A stretch of 64,000 nucleotides of DNA from Aegilops tauschii subsp. strangulata (GCF_002575655.3 NC_053039.3:216089622-216153621), one strand, 5' to 3'; counted from the first letter of the stretch, positions 32,906 through 43,940 are shown. A program made the numbers and translations. The notes: generated by a model from the letters alone, not told the origin.

Positions 32906-34480
32906 TGATACATCTCCAACGTATCTATAATTTTTATTGTTCCATGCTATTATATTATCTGTTTTGGATGTTTTATATGCATTAATATGCCATTTTATAT
33001 AATTTTTGGGACTAACCTATTAACCTAGAGCCCAGTGCCAGTTTTTTTCCTTGTTTTAGAGTTTCGCAGAAAAGGAATACCAAACGGAATAAAACTTTCA
33101 CAATAGTTTTTCTTGGACCAAAAGACACCCACGGGACTTGGAGTGCAAGTCAGAGGAGCCTCGAGGCGGCCACAAGGGTGGAGGGCGCGCCCAGTGGGGT
33201 GGGGTGGGCCCCCCGACCTTGTGGGCCCCTCGTAGTTCTTCTGACCTAATTCTTCCTCCTATATATACTCTTATACCCCAAAAACATCCAGGGGAGCCAC
33301 GAAACCACTTTTCCACCATCGCAACCTTCTGTACCCGTGAGATCCCATCTTGGGGCCTTTTCCGGCATCCTGCCGGAGGGGGGATCGATCATGGAGGGCT
33401 TCTACATCAACACCATTGCCTCTCTGATGAAGCGTGAGTAGTTTACTTCAGACCTACGGGTCCATAGCTAGTAGCTAGATGGCTTCTTCTCTCTCTTTGA
33501 TTCTCAATACAAACTTCTCCTCGATGTTCTTGGAGATCTATTCGATGTAATACTCTTTTGCGGTGTGTTTGCCGAGATCCGATGAATTGTGGATTTATGA
33601 TCATCTATGAATATTATTTGAATACTCCTCTGAATTCTTATATGCATGATTTGATATCTTTGCAAGTCTCTTTGAACTATCGATTTGGTTCGGCCAACTA
33701 GATTGGTTTTTCTTGCAATGGGAGAAGTGCTTAGCGTTGGGTTCAATCTTGTGGTGACCTTTCGCAGTGACAGTAGGGGCAGCAAGGCACGTATTGTATT
33801 GTTGCCATCGAGGATAAAAAGATGGGGTTTTCATCATATTGCTTGAGTTAATCCCACTACATCATGTCATCTTGCTTAATGTGTTACTCTGTTCTTATGA
33901 ACTTAATACTCTAGATGCAGGCAGGAGTCGGTCGATGTGTGGAGTAATAGTAGTAGATGCAGAATCGTTTCGGTCTACTTGACACGGACGTGATGCCTAT
34001 ATTCATGATCATTGCCTTAGATATCGTCATAACGTTGCGCTTTTCTATCAATTGCTCGGCAGTAATTTGTTCACCCACCGTAATAATTTCTATCTTGAGA
34101 GAAGCCTCTGGTGAAACCTATGGCCCCTGGGTCTATTTTCCATCATATAAGTTTCCGATCTACAATCTCTAGTTTTCTATTTACTTTCTTTGCAATCTTT
34201 ACTTTCCATTTCATAACCCAAAAATACCAAAAATATTACTTTACCGTTTATCCATCTTTATCAGATCTCGCTTTGCGAATAACCGTGAAGGGATTGACAA
34301 CCCCTTTGTCGCGTTGGTTGCAAGTTGGTGTTTGTTTGTTCAGGTATTCGGTGGCTTGTTGCGTAGTCTCCTACTGGATTGATACCTTGGTTCTCAAAAC
34401 TGAGGGAAATACTTACGCTCCTTTGCTGTATCACCCTTTCCTCTTCAAGGGAAAAACCAACGCAAGCCCAAGAGGTAGCA
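32906..34480 (+). mobile_element. 3' LTR of Sabrina-like element 1
   Basis: 1,575 bp, TGATACATCTCCAACGTATC ... AGAGGTAGCA, followed by CTAAC at 34481-34485. It lacks a short block present in the 5' copy (GGAGTCCAAACGGAAT region near 24230). TATA at 33260-33268. Confidence 0.9.
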
Positions 34481-35262
34481 CTAACCTAAGTAAAATGGAT
34501 CATTTATGAGCTAATTAACCTAGCTAAAATGGATCATTTTAGAGCTAACCAAGTTAAAATGGATCATTTTGGAACTACCTTAGGTAAAATGGATCATTTT
34601 GGAGCGAACATAGGTACAATGAATCATTTTGTAGCTAACCTAGGTAAAATGGATCTTTGGAGCTAACTTAGGTAAAATGGATCATTATTGAGCTAACCTA
34701 GGCAATTATGCCATTTTTGAGTTAACTAAGCATATTATGCCATTTTTTACATAAGTAAGCTAAGTATAGGTATTTATTGAGCTAACCTAGGTAACTATGC
34801 ATATTAGAGCTAAGTTAGCATATTAGAGCTAACTTAGGTCATTTTGGAGCCAACTTAGGTAAAATTGATCATTTTGGTGTTAATTAAGCTTATTATATCA
34901 TTTTCGAGGAAAATAAGCTAAGTATATGACATATATGAGGTTACCAAGGTTGTCATACCATTTCTAACCTAAGTAAGCTAATTATGCCATTTTTGACATA
35001 AGTAAGCTAAGTGTATGTCATTATTGAGCAAACCTAGGTAACTAAGCATATTAGAGATAACTTAGCATATTAGAGCTAACTTAGGTCATTTTGGAGGGAA
35101 AAAAAGCTAAGTATAGATCATTTTAGAGCTAACTAAGGTAAAATGGATCATTTTGGAGCCAAGTAAGCTTATTATGTCATTTTGGAGGAAAATAAGCTAA
35201 GTCTAGGTCATTATGGTAAGCATATTGGAGGAAATAAAGCTAAGTCTAGGTCATTATGCATT
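34481..35262. repeat. ~30-bp minisatellite of CACTA 2, right part
   Basis: More than 20 degenerate units of the type GAGCTAACCTAGGTAAAATG + GATCATTTTG, some recombined with TATGCCATTTTTGA variants. It continues the array at 23915-24035 that the Sabrina-like element split. Confidence 0.85.
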
Positions 35263-35293
35263 TGTTACGCAAAACACTAGAGAAAACTTACCG

Positions 35294-37370
35294 ACATCAC
35301 AGAGGTGAAGCACCAGCGTGGCTCGTGCCGGTACCACCTGGAGAAGGATCGTGTGATGCTTGTCTGGAGGTATGCTGCACCAAAGATCATTTTCAATGTC
35401 TTGTTAGCATGACGACACTCAAATGTTAATAGTAGTAACTAATGACCATTCAAATTAAAATCACTGTGGTCCCCGGAGCAATCTCTGGCATCGGCGGAGG
35501 GGTCTGACCGGCCTTCTCGCACACAGACTGCACATTTGGTTTTGATGGGTCAGTCATACTAGTTAGTAATGAAACGAACATTACGTGAATGATTTGGCTA
35601 ATATGCAGAACAAACTTACCACGAGGAGCTCGTACATGGCCCGATTCTGCATGTCATTCCGTGCCGTCTCCTCCTCCAACATCCTTGCCGTCTTCTCCTC
35701 CAACTCCTGTTGCTTCTCCTCCGCCTGTCAGTCCCTCTCTGCCAGAAGCGCCCGGGTTCTATCTCTCTCACTCTAAAGAGCAGCATGCAACACCACTCCT
35801 CGTTAGCATTGTAATCATCGATGGCCATACACACAATGTAATGGAGGAAAGATAGCTGAGTCCGTATAACTAACCTCTAGCACCTCCGCCTTATTGTGTT
35901 TTGCCTCTAAGAGAAGAACGGAGTAAATTAGTAATTAAAGGTCTCAAGCTAGCATGAAGAATGAATTGCATGAATCATGAAGCAAACCACATACCCAGTT
36001 CCGCCCGTACTGAAATAAGTTGGCACTGCCTTGATGGTGTGGCACACCTTCCATTTGGGCACGCTTGTCCTTGGCATTGTTGTGTTGGGCACGCCATTCG
36101 TTTGAGCACCACTCATCGACCAACACCTCCCAACAATCCATCTGATCCACACACCATCTCGGGGGCACCTAAGTTAGTAAAGAGAAACGTACTTGCGCGC
36201 TACGCCTACGAATCAAATCAAGGAAACTAAGTATAAGGCCTTAAGAATAGGTAATTACCGTCATGAACTGCTCCTTCTTTAGAAACTTATCGCGCCACAC
36301 CGGCTTGGGCTTCTTAATACCATGCGAGGCATAATATTCTCGAACGGCCTGCACCCGAGCCTCGTGACGTAAGTTTTGTGGTAAGCGCCTGCAGTCAACA
36401 TCGATAACATTTGCCGCGGCCTCCTAGTATCCCTCCTCACACCTGTACAAGGTCTGCAATCAAACGAGACAACATTGATTATTACAATAACTAGCTATTT
36501 GAAGATTTTTAATTGTGTAAAGGAGAAATTACCCAAAAAATTCTAATCACCATCTCTGCCCTCGTGTGGCACAAGACACCATCGATCATCACCTCCGGTG
36601 GGGCCGGGGCAGCCAAGTAGTGCTCCCAACTCAATCCTAGCTCCGGAACCTGACCCTCACCGGGCAACGTGACAAATGCCGGGAAATTTTGTCGGCAAAG
36701 CACACCAAGGATGGAGTTGGCCTGCGCACAGCATCAGCGTGGTGCCAACCCCTGTAGTATGACAAGGCCAACACATTAGATATTTGAAGAAACATGAAGG
36801 CAAATAGTACAAAAAAAGTAAATGCACTTACCTCTCCCCATCAGGGAAAATCAACCACCTCTACTCCCGGGTCGCGGACACAGGCGGGAGCCGTGTACAA
36901 CCACGCTGTTAGACGGTGGCCCCCTCAACCACCTCACTCTCGCTATCAGCCGGATCCCCGCCACCATCAGCATGGCCACTCGGCCCCTCAGGCGAACCCA
37001 TCTAGGTACCCCATCCAGACGTCTCCTGGGACAGAGTCTCGTGGGATGAAGGCCCGTCGACCCGAGGCTCGTGGACCGGAGTCCGCGTAGCCTCCTCCTC
37101 AGACGTGTCCACCCTAGCAGTCTTGTGCTCGGTTGAATCGGCTAGGGGTGGTGGCGAGGAAGGCGTAGGAGCCTGCCTAGCTCTCCCATGGCCACGTCCT
37201 CCCCGACCTCCTCCCCTGGTGGGCAACGACGCCGATGAAGAAGCGCCCACCGGTGTATTCATATTGTCGACCAACGCTCTCCAGAGAGTCTAAGGTGGAA
37301 TGGAAGTACCCCTCCCACCACGCGCCGATGAAGAAGGAGCCCCGGAGCGCTCCTTACCCGCGCCCACCAT
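35294..37370 (-). pseudogene. CACTA 2 Ptta/En/Spm-type ORF with introns (broken)
   Basis: Minus strand. Exon 1 runs from ATG 37370 (MVGAGKERSGAPSSSARGGR) to a GTAAGT donor at 36831. It is Gly/Arg/Pro/Ser-rich, with in-frame stops after SIPP, SGWGT, EGATV and SATRE. Further exons follow between AG/GT signals: about 36722-36532 (FVTLPGEGQVPELGLSWEHY), 36454-36258 (one stop; DVDCRRLPQNLRHEARVQAV), 36168-35991 (WCVDQMDCWEVLVDEWCSNE then the HNNAKDKRAQM motif), a short one near 35900, a coiled coil at 35773-35623 (EEKQQELEEKTARMLEEETA) with donor GTAAGT, and two small 3' exons to 35294. The D-W-x2-LVDEWCSxEW and N-x4-R pattern fits the plant transposase (Ptta/En/Spm) domain family. Several stops make it inactive. 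Confidence 0.75.
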
Positions 37371-37379
37371 CTTTCAACA

Positions 37380-37588
37380 CCTCCCATGACATAGAGTAAA
37401 CGAAATTAGTACAACATAAAAAATTTAATATCGACATGAATAATAATATGCATATAACTAGTGTATCATCATCAAGTACAACATAACTTAGGAGCCCCTC
37501 GGCAACTGTTGACCCCTCGACCCTTCGCCCCTCGACCCCTCGGTGGTCCAGTCGAACACCTTCACTTTGAGCCTGGTGCGGCTGTTAC
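37380..37588. other. CACTA 2 interior with CGACCCCTCG repeats
   Basis: Holds a short ACCCCTCG-type direct repeat cluster (37505-37545) that reappears at 37757-37830 and 38208-38219. On the minus strand the sequence codes for the right half of a B3-like peptide (see 37488-37685). Confidence 0.6.
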
Positions 37589-37685
37589 CGTAGCTTAAGA
37601 TGAGGACGTCCCCGAGCTGAAGGTCATGAGCATGGGTGAACTGCTTCCATTTGTACACAGATGGAAGCAGTTCACCCATGCTCAT
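37488..37685 (-). pseudogene. B3-domain-like peptide fragment
   Basis: Minus-strand frame MSMGELLPSVYKWKQFTHAH, then DLQLGDVLILSYGNSRTRLK and VKVFDW. The pattern W-x2-F-x2-AHDL-x2-GD-x6-Y-x4-R-x2-V-x-VFD resembles the C-terminal half of plant B3 DNA-binding domains (REM type). The N-terminal half is missing, because the sequence upstream is an inverted copy of the same segment. The other arm encodes nearly the same peptide on the plus strand from 37626 (MSMGELLPFVHRWKQFTHAH). Whether this is a captured host fragment or a CACTA gene part is open. Confidence 0.45.
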
Positions 37686-37722
37686 GACCTTCAGCTCGGG
37701 GACGTCCTCATCTTAAGCTACG
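37589..37722. repeat. Perfect 62-bp inverted repeat with 10-bp loop
   Basis: 37589-37650 and 37661-37722 are exact reverse complements over 62 bases by hand alignment, separated by TTGTACACAG. Both arms carry coding-like sequence. Perfect identity implies a recent event or active homogenisation. Confidence 0.95.
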
Positions 37723-37835
37723 ACACCAGTCGGTCAGCACTCGGACCGGAAGATCCTCGACCATTGACCCCTCGACCCTCGACCCCTTTCCCCTCAACCC
37801 CTCGACCCCTCGGCGACACTCGACCCCTCGGCGAT

Positions 37836-38199
37836 GAGGATTAAAAGCCAAGTTTTGAAACCTCAAACAACCAAACTGACTAAAAATCAGGGCATAGAAA
37901 GAGAAATGAAACACAAAATAGTACATAGTGAGAGGTTGTGCAACTAGGATGGTTTTTTGTACCAGTTTTTTAATGAATTGGAGAGGATGATGGTGAAGAA
38001 GTCGAAATACACCAATGGCTTTCGATCTCTTCACCATCATCCTCTCAAATTCGTTAAAAAAGCTGTTACAAAATAACATCCTAGGTGCGCAACCTCTCGC
38101 TACGTATTGTTTCGTCTTTGGTTTCTCTTTCTATGATTTGATTTTTTGTCATGAGTTAGTTTGGGTGTTTCAATTTTCAACAGTTGGCTTTTAATCCTC
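37836..38199. repeat. Long imperfect inverted repeat (~175-nt arms, ~12-nt loop)
   Basis: Left arm from GAGGATTAAAAGCCAA (37836) to GAAGTCGAAA (38007). Right arm from TTTCGATCTCTTCACC (38020) to TTGGCTTTTAATCCTC (38199). Pairing is good but with mismatches and small gaps throughout (for example AGAGGATGATGGTGAAGA on both). Such a foldback could be a MITE-like element or a small-RNA precursor. CGACCCCTCGGCGATGA occurs on both sides (37821-37837 and 38209-38225). Confidence 0.85.
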
Positions 38200-38222
38200 G
38201 GTGATCATCGACCCCTCGGCGA

Positions 38223-39788
38223 TGATACGTCTGCAATATATCTATAACTTTTTGTTGTTCCATGCTATTATATTATCTGTTTTGGATGTTTTATATGCAT
38301 TAATACGCTATTTTATATGCTTTTTGGGACTAACCTATTAACCTAGAGGCTAGTGCTAGTTTCTTTTTTTCCTTGTTTTTGAGTTTCGCAGAAAAGGAAT
38401 ACCAAACGGAATAAAACATTCATGATGATTTTTCTTGGACCAGAAGACACTCCAGAGACTTGGAGATCAAGTCGGAAGAGCCACGAGGCGGCCACAAGGG
38501 TGGAGGGCGCGCTCAGGGGGTAGGACGCGCCCCTGCCTTGTGGGCCCCTCGTGACCCCCCTGACCTAATTCTTCGGCCTATATATTCACAAATATTCCCA
38601 AACCAGCAGAAGTATCTACGAAAACATTTTTCCACCGCCGCAACCTTTTGTTCCCGTGAGATCCCATCTAGGGGCCTTTTCCGGCATCCTTCTGGAGGGG
38701 GATTCGATCACGGGGGGCTACTACGTCAACTCTATTGCCTTTCTGATGAAGCGTGAGTAGTTTACCTCAGACCTACGGGTCCATAGCTAGTAGCTAGATG
38801 GCTTCTTCTCTCTCTTTGATTCTCAATACCATGTTCTCCTCGATGTTCTTGGAGATCTATCCGAACTTCTTTTGCGGTGTGTTTGTCGAGATTCGATGAA
38901 TTGTGGATTTATGATCAACTTATCTATGAATATTATTTGAATCTTTTTTGAATTCTTTTATGAATGATTTTCTATCCTTGTAATTCTCTTCGAACTATCA
39001 GTTTGGTTTGGCCAACTAGATTGGTTCTTCTTGCAATGGGAGAAGTGCTTAGGTTTGGGTTCAATCTTGCGGTGTCTTTCCGCAGTGACAGTAGGGGTAG
39101 CAAGGCACGTATTGTATTGTTTCCATCAAGGATAAAAAGATGGGGTTTACATCATATTTCTTGAGTTTATTCCTCTACATCATGTCATCTTACTTACTGT
39201 GTTACTCTGTTCTTCATGAACTTAATACTCTAGATGCAGGTAGGAGTCGGTCGATGTATGGAGTAATAGTAGTAGATGCAGAATCGTTTCGGTCTACTTG
39301 ACACGGACGTGATGCCTATATTTAATAATCATTGCCTTAGATATCATCATAACTTTGCGCTTATCTATCAATTGCTCGAAAGTAATTTGTTCACCCACCG
39401 TATTATTTGCTATCTTGAGAGAAGCGTCTAGTGAAACCTATGGCCCCCGGGTCTATTTTCCATAATATAAGTTGCGATCTACTATTTTGTAATCTTTTAC
39501 TTTCCGATCTATAAACCAAAAACCCTAAAATATTTATTTTATCGTTTGTTTAGTTTCATCTATCTCTATAAGATCTCACTTTTGCAAGTAACCGTGAAGG
39601 GATTGACAACCCCTTTATCGCGTTGGGTGCAAGTTGTTTGATTGTTTGTGCAGGTATTGGTGATTTGTGCATTGTCTCCTACTGGATTGATACCTTGGTT
39701 CTCTAACTGAGGGAAATATTTATCTCTACTTTGCTGCATCACCCTTTCCTCTTCAAGGGAAAAACCAACGCAAGCTCAAGAAGTAGCA
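38223..39788 (+). mobile_element. 5' LTR of Sabrina-like element 2
   Basis: 1,566 bp, TGATACGTCTGCAATATATC ... AAGTAGCA, with TATA-like TATATATTC at 38579. Primer site and gag start follow, so this is a 5' LTR; the 3' LTR is not in the window. Its last 387 bp (39402-39788) is the left end of the tandem duplication. Confidence 0.88.
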
Positions 39789-39799
39789 GGAAGAATTTC

Positions 39800-39817
39800 T
39801 GGCGCTGTTGCCGAGGA
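39800..39817 (+). other. Primer binding site of Sabrina-like element 2
   Basis: TGGCGCTGTTGCCGAGG, two changes from the plant tRNA-Asp complement, 11 bp after the LTR. Duplicated at 47862. Confidence 0.8.
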
Positions 39818-40021
39818 GATCTACGCCAAGTCAACACATACCAAGTACGCATCATAAACTCTCATCTGTTGCATTACATTATTCTCCATTTGCCTCTCAT
39901 TTTCCTCTCCCCCACTTCTAAAACGATTTTCGAAAAGATTTGCCTTTTCGTCGCCCCTCTTCCGTTCGTCTTTTTCGTTTGCTTTTTGTTTGCCCGTGTG
40001 TTGGTGTGCTTGCTTGCCTTT

Positions 40022-40140
40022 ATGGCTCAACCAAAGAATGTTGATCCTCACTTTAGGAGGTTGGAAGAAATTGGAAATAATGTTAGGAGCTTCATGTCTT
40101 TACAATTTGAGCATAATAGTTTCTTTAGAAACAAGCTTAA
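40022..40140 (+). pseudogene. gag start of Sabrina-like element 2, cut by CACTA 3
   Basis: ATG at 40022 opens MAQPKNVDPHFRRLEEIGNN and SFMSLQFEHNSFFRNKLN before the CACTA terminus at 40141. The open frame also extends upstream into the LTR, but that part is untranslated leader. This N-terminus is unrelated to the one in Sabrina-like element 1 (25841), although LTR and leader match; see findings. The remainder lies beyond the nested insertions. Confidence 0.7.
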
Positions 40141-40559
40141 CACTACGAAAAAATACACTTTCGTGATGATACGTGTTTGTCACAATAGGTCACGTTTTCT
40201 GTCATGCATGTACATCCATGACGATTTTATGACAGAATCAAGATAGTCATACCTGTGCTGTCATAGAAGTGTACCATGACATTACCAAAATTATCATCAC
40301 AGAAGTGTCACACTTCCATGACGATAAATCGCGCATCACGTAAGTGCTTTCGTCAAGGGTGACCGACACGTGGCATCCAGCGTAACAGGTCGCCGTTAAG
40401 CTATCGGGTTCCGGTTTGGATCCGATAACCCGTTAACAGCCCGGACCAATGGGGATTTTCCACATGTAAAATTCTCAAAGGCTAGAGTAACCACGTGTCG
40501 GCTCACCGTTGGGACAGATGTCATCCACTCATTGGATCGGAGGCGCCTATGATTCATCG

Positions 40560-41162
40560 ACACATGGCACGGCCCAACAGAGGCCCATTCCAATGAAAAG
40601 GCCGCCCGTTTGACTTGGTCAAAAGGTAGCGGGCTGGCCCACGGAAAGCTTGTTAACGGCCTGTTCGCATATAGCCCATTTACAGCCCGCTAACTCACGG
40701 CCTACCGGAATTTGGCCCAGTAGTGACATCTGGGCAGTCCAATATGATACGAGCCCGTTGTAACTTTCGGCCCATGTATGGCCCATGATGTCTTTTGGCC
40801 CATAGGAGGCCCTTTGTAACTCTGGGCCCATTAAAGGCCCTAGATGAAACTGGCCCATAATGAATAGTGTATCACTTTATACCCATTAACGACCCATTAT
40901 TCCGTCGGCCATTTCCAGCCCGTGTTAACTTTCGGCCTTCTAAGGGCCCATTTATTCTTGGGCTCATTTCCAGAACTCGGTTAGTTACGGTCCGTTACTG
41001 GCATGTTCAGTTTGTGGGCCAAATTCAGCCCGTGGTTACACTCGGCCCGTTTGTGGCCCGTTAACCCGTTGGGCTGTTTTCATAGCGTTATCAAATACAA
41101 CCTATTAATGGCGCATTATGGTCCACAAATAGTACGGCCCATGTTTGGCGAAATGATTATAC
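40560..41162. other. GGCCC-rich non-coding interior of CACTA 3 (copy A)
   Basis: Dispersed GGCCCATT / CGGCCCGTT words in both orientations over ~600 bp. No gene. These words are precursors of the regular 27-bp array that follows. Confidence 0.7.
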
Positions 41163-41375
41163 GCCCCGTAGAAGGCCCACGGATCCTACGCCCCGTAGAA
41201 GGCCAATGGATCCTACGGCCCGTAGAAGGCCCATTGATCATACTGCCCATAGAAAGCCCATGGATCCTATGGCCCATAGAAAGCCCATGTATCCTACGGC
41301 CCGTAGAAGGCCCATGGATCCTACGGCCCGTAGAAGGCCCATGGATCCTACGGCCCGCAGGAGGCCCATGGTTAC
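41163..41375. repeat. 27-bp minisatellite, ~8 copies (copy A)
   Basis: Unit GGATCCTACGGCCCGTAGAA + GGCCCAT. Each unit contains the palindromes GGATCC and TACGGCCCGTA. The 27-bp length (nine codons) keeps several frames open on both strands, giving spurious repeats such as MDPTARRRP. Copy B at 49225-49437 differs by one base in one unit. Confidence 0.9.
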
Positions 41376-41699
41376 AACAGTCCATGTGTTGCCATGGTTA
41401 TTGTGACCTAGTTACCAAAATAGGTTATTGTGGCCACTAGAAAAACATGGAAAAAGAACTGCAGTGAGTACAAGCAAACAACTAAATAGGATAATAAGTA
41501 AATAAATAAGCAAGCAACTAACGCTAGGCTATTACGGCTATTACACATATTACATCCACTGGGCATCAAAGTTCGCCACCAGTGCAAATATAGGGAACAA
41601 AGCAGCATATATTACATACACTGGCCGTCTAAATTGGCCAACAGTGCAAATAAACGCGGCAGCAAAACAAGTCCATAACTGAAACAACTTCAGAAGAGC

Positions 41700-43710
41700 T
41701 CAAGAAACATTATCCTGGGTATCCACCATGCTGGCAATAAGCTTCGCAAGCTTATTAGCTTTGTCCTGTTTGGCTCTAAAATCCTCCAACGCTTGTTGTT
41801 GCACCAGAAAGTATGCATCTGAATGCTCCAAGGACTTCTGCAGTCCTTCTGCTTCTTGTCGCAGCACATCTGATCGATGTCTTTCAGCTTGTAGTTGTGA
41901 CTCAAGAAACCGAACTGATTCAGACAGTGAGTTTGAATAGCTTGTGCCAGCGGTAGTGGCCAGTAACTCGAACACTAAACCAAGACAGGACTTTGGGGTT
42001 GTCTCACTGTCTTCAAGATAGTTTTCCTTAGCTGTTTTATCAGCTTTGTTGGAGACCAACAAGGATATCTCACTATCCTGAACCTTATCTGCATTACTTC
42101 CTTTACCATTGCTTAATAAGGCACTCTTCCCCAATATTCTGTCAGCATTCTAAAAGAAGAAACAAGTAGACACATAACAGGTTTAGCATGTACTAGTATA
42201 TGAAACTCATTTCGGTGAACTAGTTCATTAGTAAGGTGGACAAGATTAAACTACCAAGTCTTCTATTGCCAAGTAGTACATTATAAGAGCATCATACAAA
42301 CATATATCTACGTCCTATGGTCACTCCATTGTCTTGCCAAATCACAATAGAGACACGGTTCAAATCATATCAGTTCAAGAGAAAGAGGCACTGAAAGAAT
42401 ACAAAGCGTGGGAAACTACATGGCACAACAAGATTTCAGATGGGTACCACGGGTCTACATGTACAACAACACTATTGGCTATGTTGTGATGCTAGTAATA
42501 TGCATGATATGAGAAGTCAACTGTATACACAATTGAAATCAACAGAGCTATTTATAAGAGCAAACCTGTTAAGAAACATGCGTAAACATACCTATTGTGC
42601 CATTGGAGTTTCGATTGGATCCTTCAATTTAAAAATAAGTTTGTATGAGTAAATACAGTGATACAAGAGCAAAGCAGTATGCACAATAGCAATGGAATCT
42701 TAAATGAGAACAGTTGTTCTTCAGGTTTAAGCACTTGTTCTACATGAACAGAGTACAGTAAGACGCAAGCATATAGTACTTAAAAGAGCTCATAGACCTT
42801 ACCACATTCTTGGTTCGAGACCAGTACAGAACAAGGCGTTCCCAGTCATCATCCAATAAATGTGTCTCAGGAGAACATAAGGGAATTTGATGAGTTTTTT
42901 TGCCAGTGAAGTACGTTTTCTTCAGGTAATTCCGATACTGCCACCAAGCATTCTTGAAGATAGCAGAGGTATTATCACAGGTTACCTCATCCTGAGTTTC
43001 CAAATCAGTCCTTCTCTATAGAGAAAAATGGGAAAATTTGCTGTATTATAACCATCATGGAGGTAGAATGTATGGGACAAAGCAAAGTAATTGCCATGAA
43101 TAACATTACTTACACATAACTCCTGGACAAACACCTGCAACTGGCATTTTCCTTCATCTTCAGTATAATATTTCCATGATGGGAAGAAACGCACATAGGA
43201 TTTAACAACATCAATTGCGATAGATGCTAAACTACGAATGGATGGTTGTGCTTCCTCCACAGGAATAGGTGTACTAACTGGTGGAGTTGGGGTTCGCCGT
43301 GGTAGTACCGGCGCTTTGGGCACTGGAGCTGCCTTACTAACAGCTCTTGTTTGGGAGCTCTATGGTGGAGATGGTGTTGTGTCAATAGGAACTAGGTTAC
43401 TATCTGCTGGGGTTGGGGTTAGATTGGGTGAAGCTGGTTCTCTGTCCATCGCAGTAGGGGTACAATCTGCGAGAGTCTAGGTTATGTGTGGTAGGGCTGG
43501 TTCTCGTGCATGTACAACTGGGGTGCTATCTCCACCAAGAGGTAGCACTGTTTTATTTGAAGATCGTGTTTTTACTCCGCTAGATACTGCCATCACCCAC
43601 TCCAGTTCAAATGGATAATAAACATGAAACATAGTTGAATGTACAGACATTGTATGAGAGATAGATGCAATAGATACTGTGGAAAAAAGAGGGCATGAAA
43701 TAGTTGACAT
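41700..43710 (-). pseudogene. CACTA 3 Ptta/En/Spm-type ORF (copy A)
   Basis: Minus strand, three exons with canonical GT/AG borders. Exon 1 (43710-43114) has a Ser/Thr/Pro-rich region with TAG stops after LPHIT (43477) and after TTPSPP (near 43363), then SYVRFFPSWKYYTEDEGKCQ to donor GTAAGT. Exon 2 (43015-42803) has TCDNTSAIFKNAWWQYRNYL, the basic part and DDDWERLVLYWSRTKNV to GTAAGG. Exon 3 (42149-41700) is a coiled coil (LESQLQAERHRSDVLRQEAE) and ends IASMVDTQDNVS. The middle W-x2-Y-x2-L ... D-x-W-x3-V-x-YW-x-S pattern fits the plant transposase (Ptta/En/Spm) family. The two stops are shared with copy B, so the gene was dead before the duplication. Confidence 0.75.
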
Positions 43711-43719
43711 GTATATTGT

Positions 43720-43940
43720 TTAACTAAAACAGATAGCATGACATAATTTCACATATATGATGTCTATCTAAAATGGATAGCATAGCATAACATAATTCGA
43801 AGATATGATGACTAACTAAACATGATTGCGTGACATAATTCACATACATGTTATCTAAGTAATCAGGATCGCATGATTTAATTCACATATGTGATTTATA
43901 AGCTAAGCAGAGGGCATTCACATATATGATGTCTGAACTA
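43720..43940. repeat. Degenerate ~42-bp tandem repeat (copy A)
   Basis: About five loose copies of GCATGACATAATTCACATAT + ATGATGTCTAACTAAA. AT-rich and non-coding, upstream of the CACTA 3 ORF. Its counterpart in copy B is at 51782-52002. Confidence 0.65.

Larger units (their letters stand above)
24041..34480 (+). mobile_element. Sabrina-like gypsy retrotransposon 1 (non-autonomous, nested)
   Basis: Complete element of 10.4 kb including a 3.4-kb inserted solo LTR: LTRs 24041-25630 and 32906-34480, target duplication CTAAC on both sides (24036-24040, 34481-34485), tRNA-Asp-type primer site, one short gag-like ORF, then ~2.8 kb of non-coding 3' interior. No protease, RT, RNase H or integrase motif is seen in any frame, so it would need enzymes from a partner. 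The Sabrina name rests on recall of the LTR terminus. Confidence 0.88.
23082..38222. mobile_element. CACTA transposon 2 (Caspar-like), split by Sabrina-like element 1
   Basis: The left terminus is at 23082. The body continues through a GAA tract and a ~30-bp minisatellite into the retroelement at 24041, resumes at 34481 after the CTAAC target duplication with the same minisatellite, then carries a minus-strand ORF of Ptta/En/Spm type and foldback structures. It is cut at 38223 by a second Sabrina-like LTR, so its right end is not in the window. Assigning 37380-38222 to this element is inference from continuity. Confidence 0.75.

Noticed and set aside
39731..40246. 171-codon frame starting in the Sabrina-like LTR (copy B 47793-48308)
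   Set aside because: It begins in the LTR and ends in the CACTA terminus; only 40022-40140 looks like gag.
41163..41375. CRISPR-like repeat-spacer array
   Set aside because: Units are contiguous 27-mers without unique spacers, in a plant CACTA element; it is a minisatellite.
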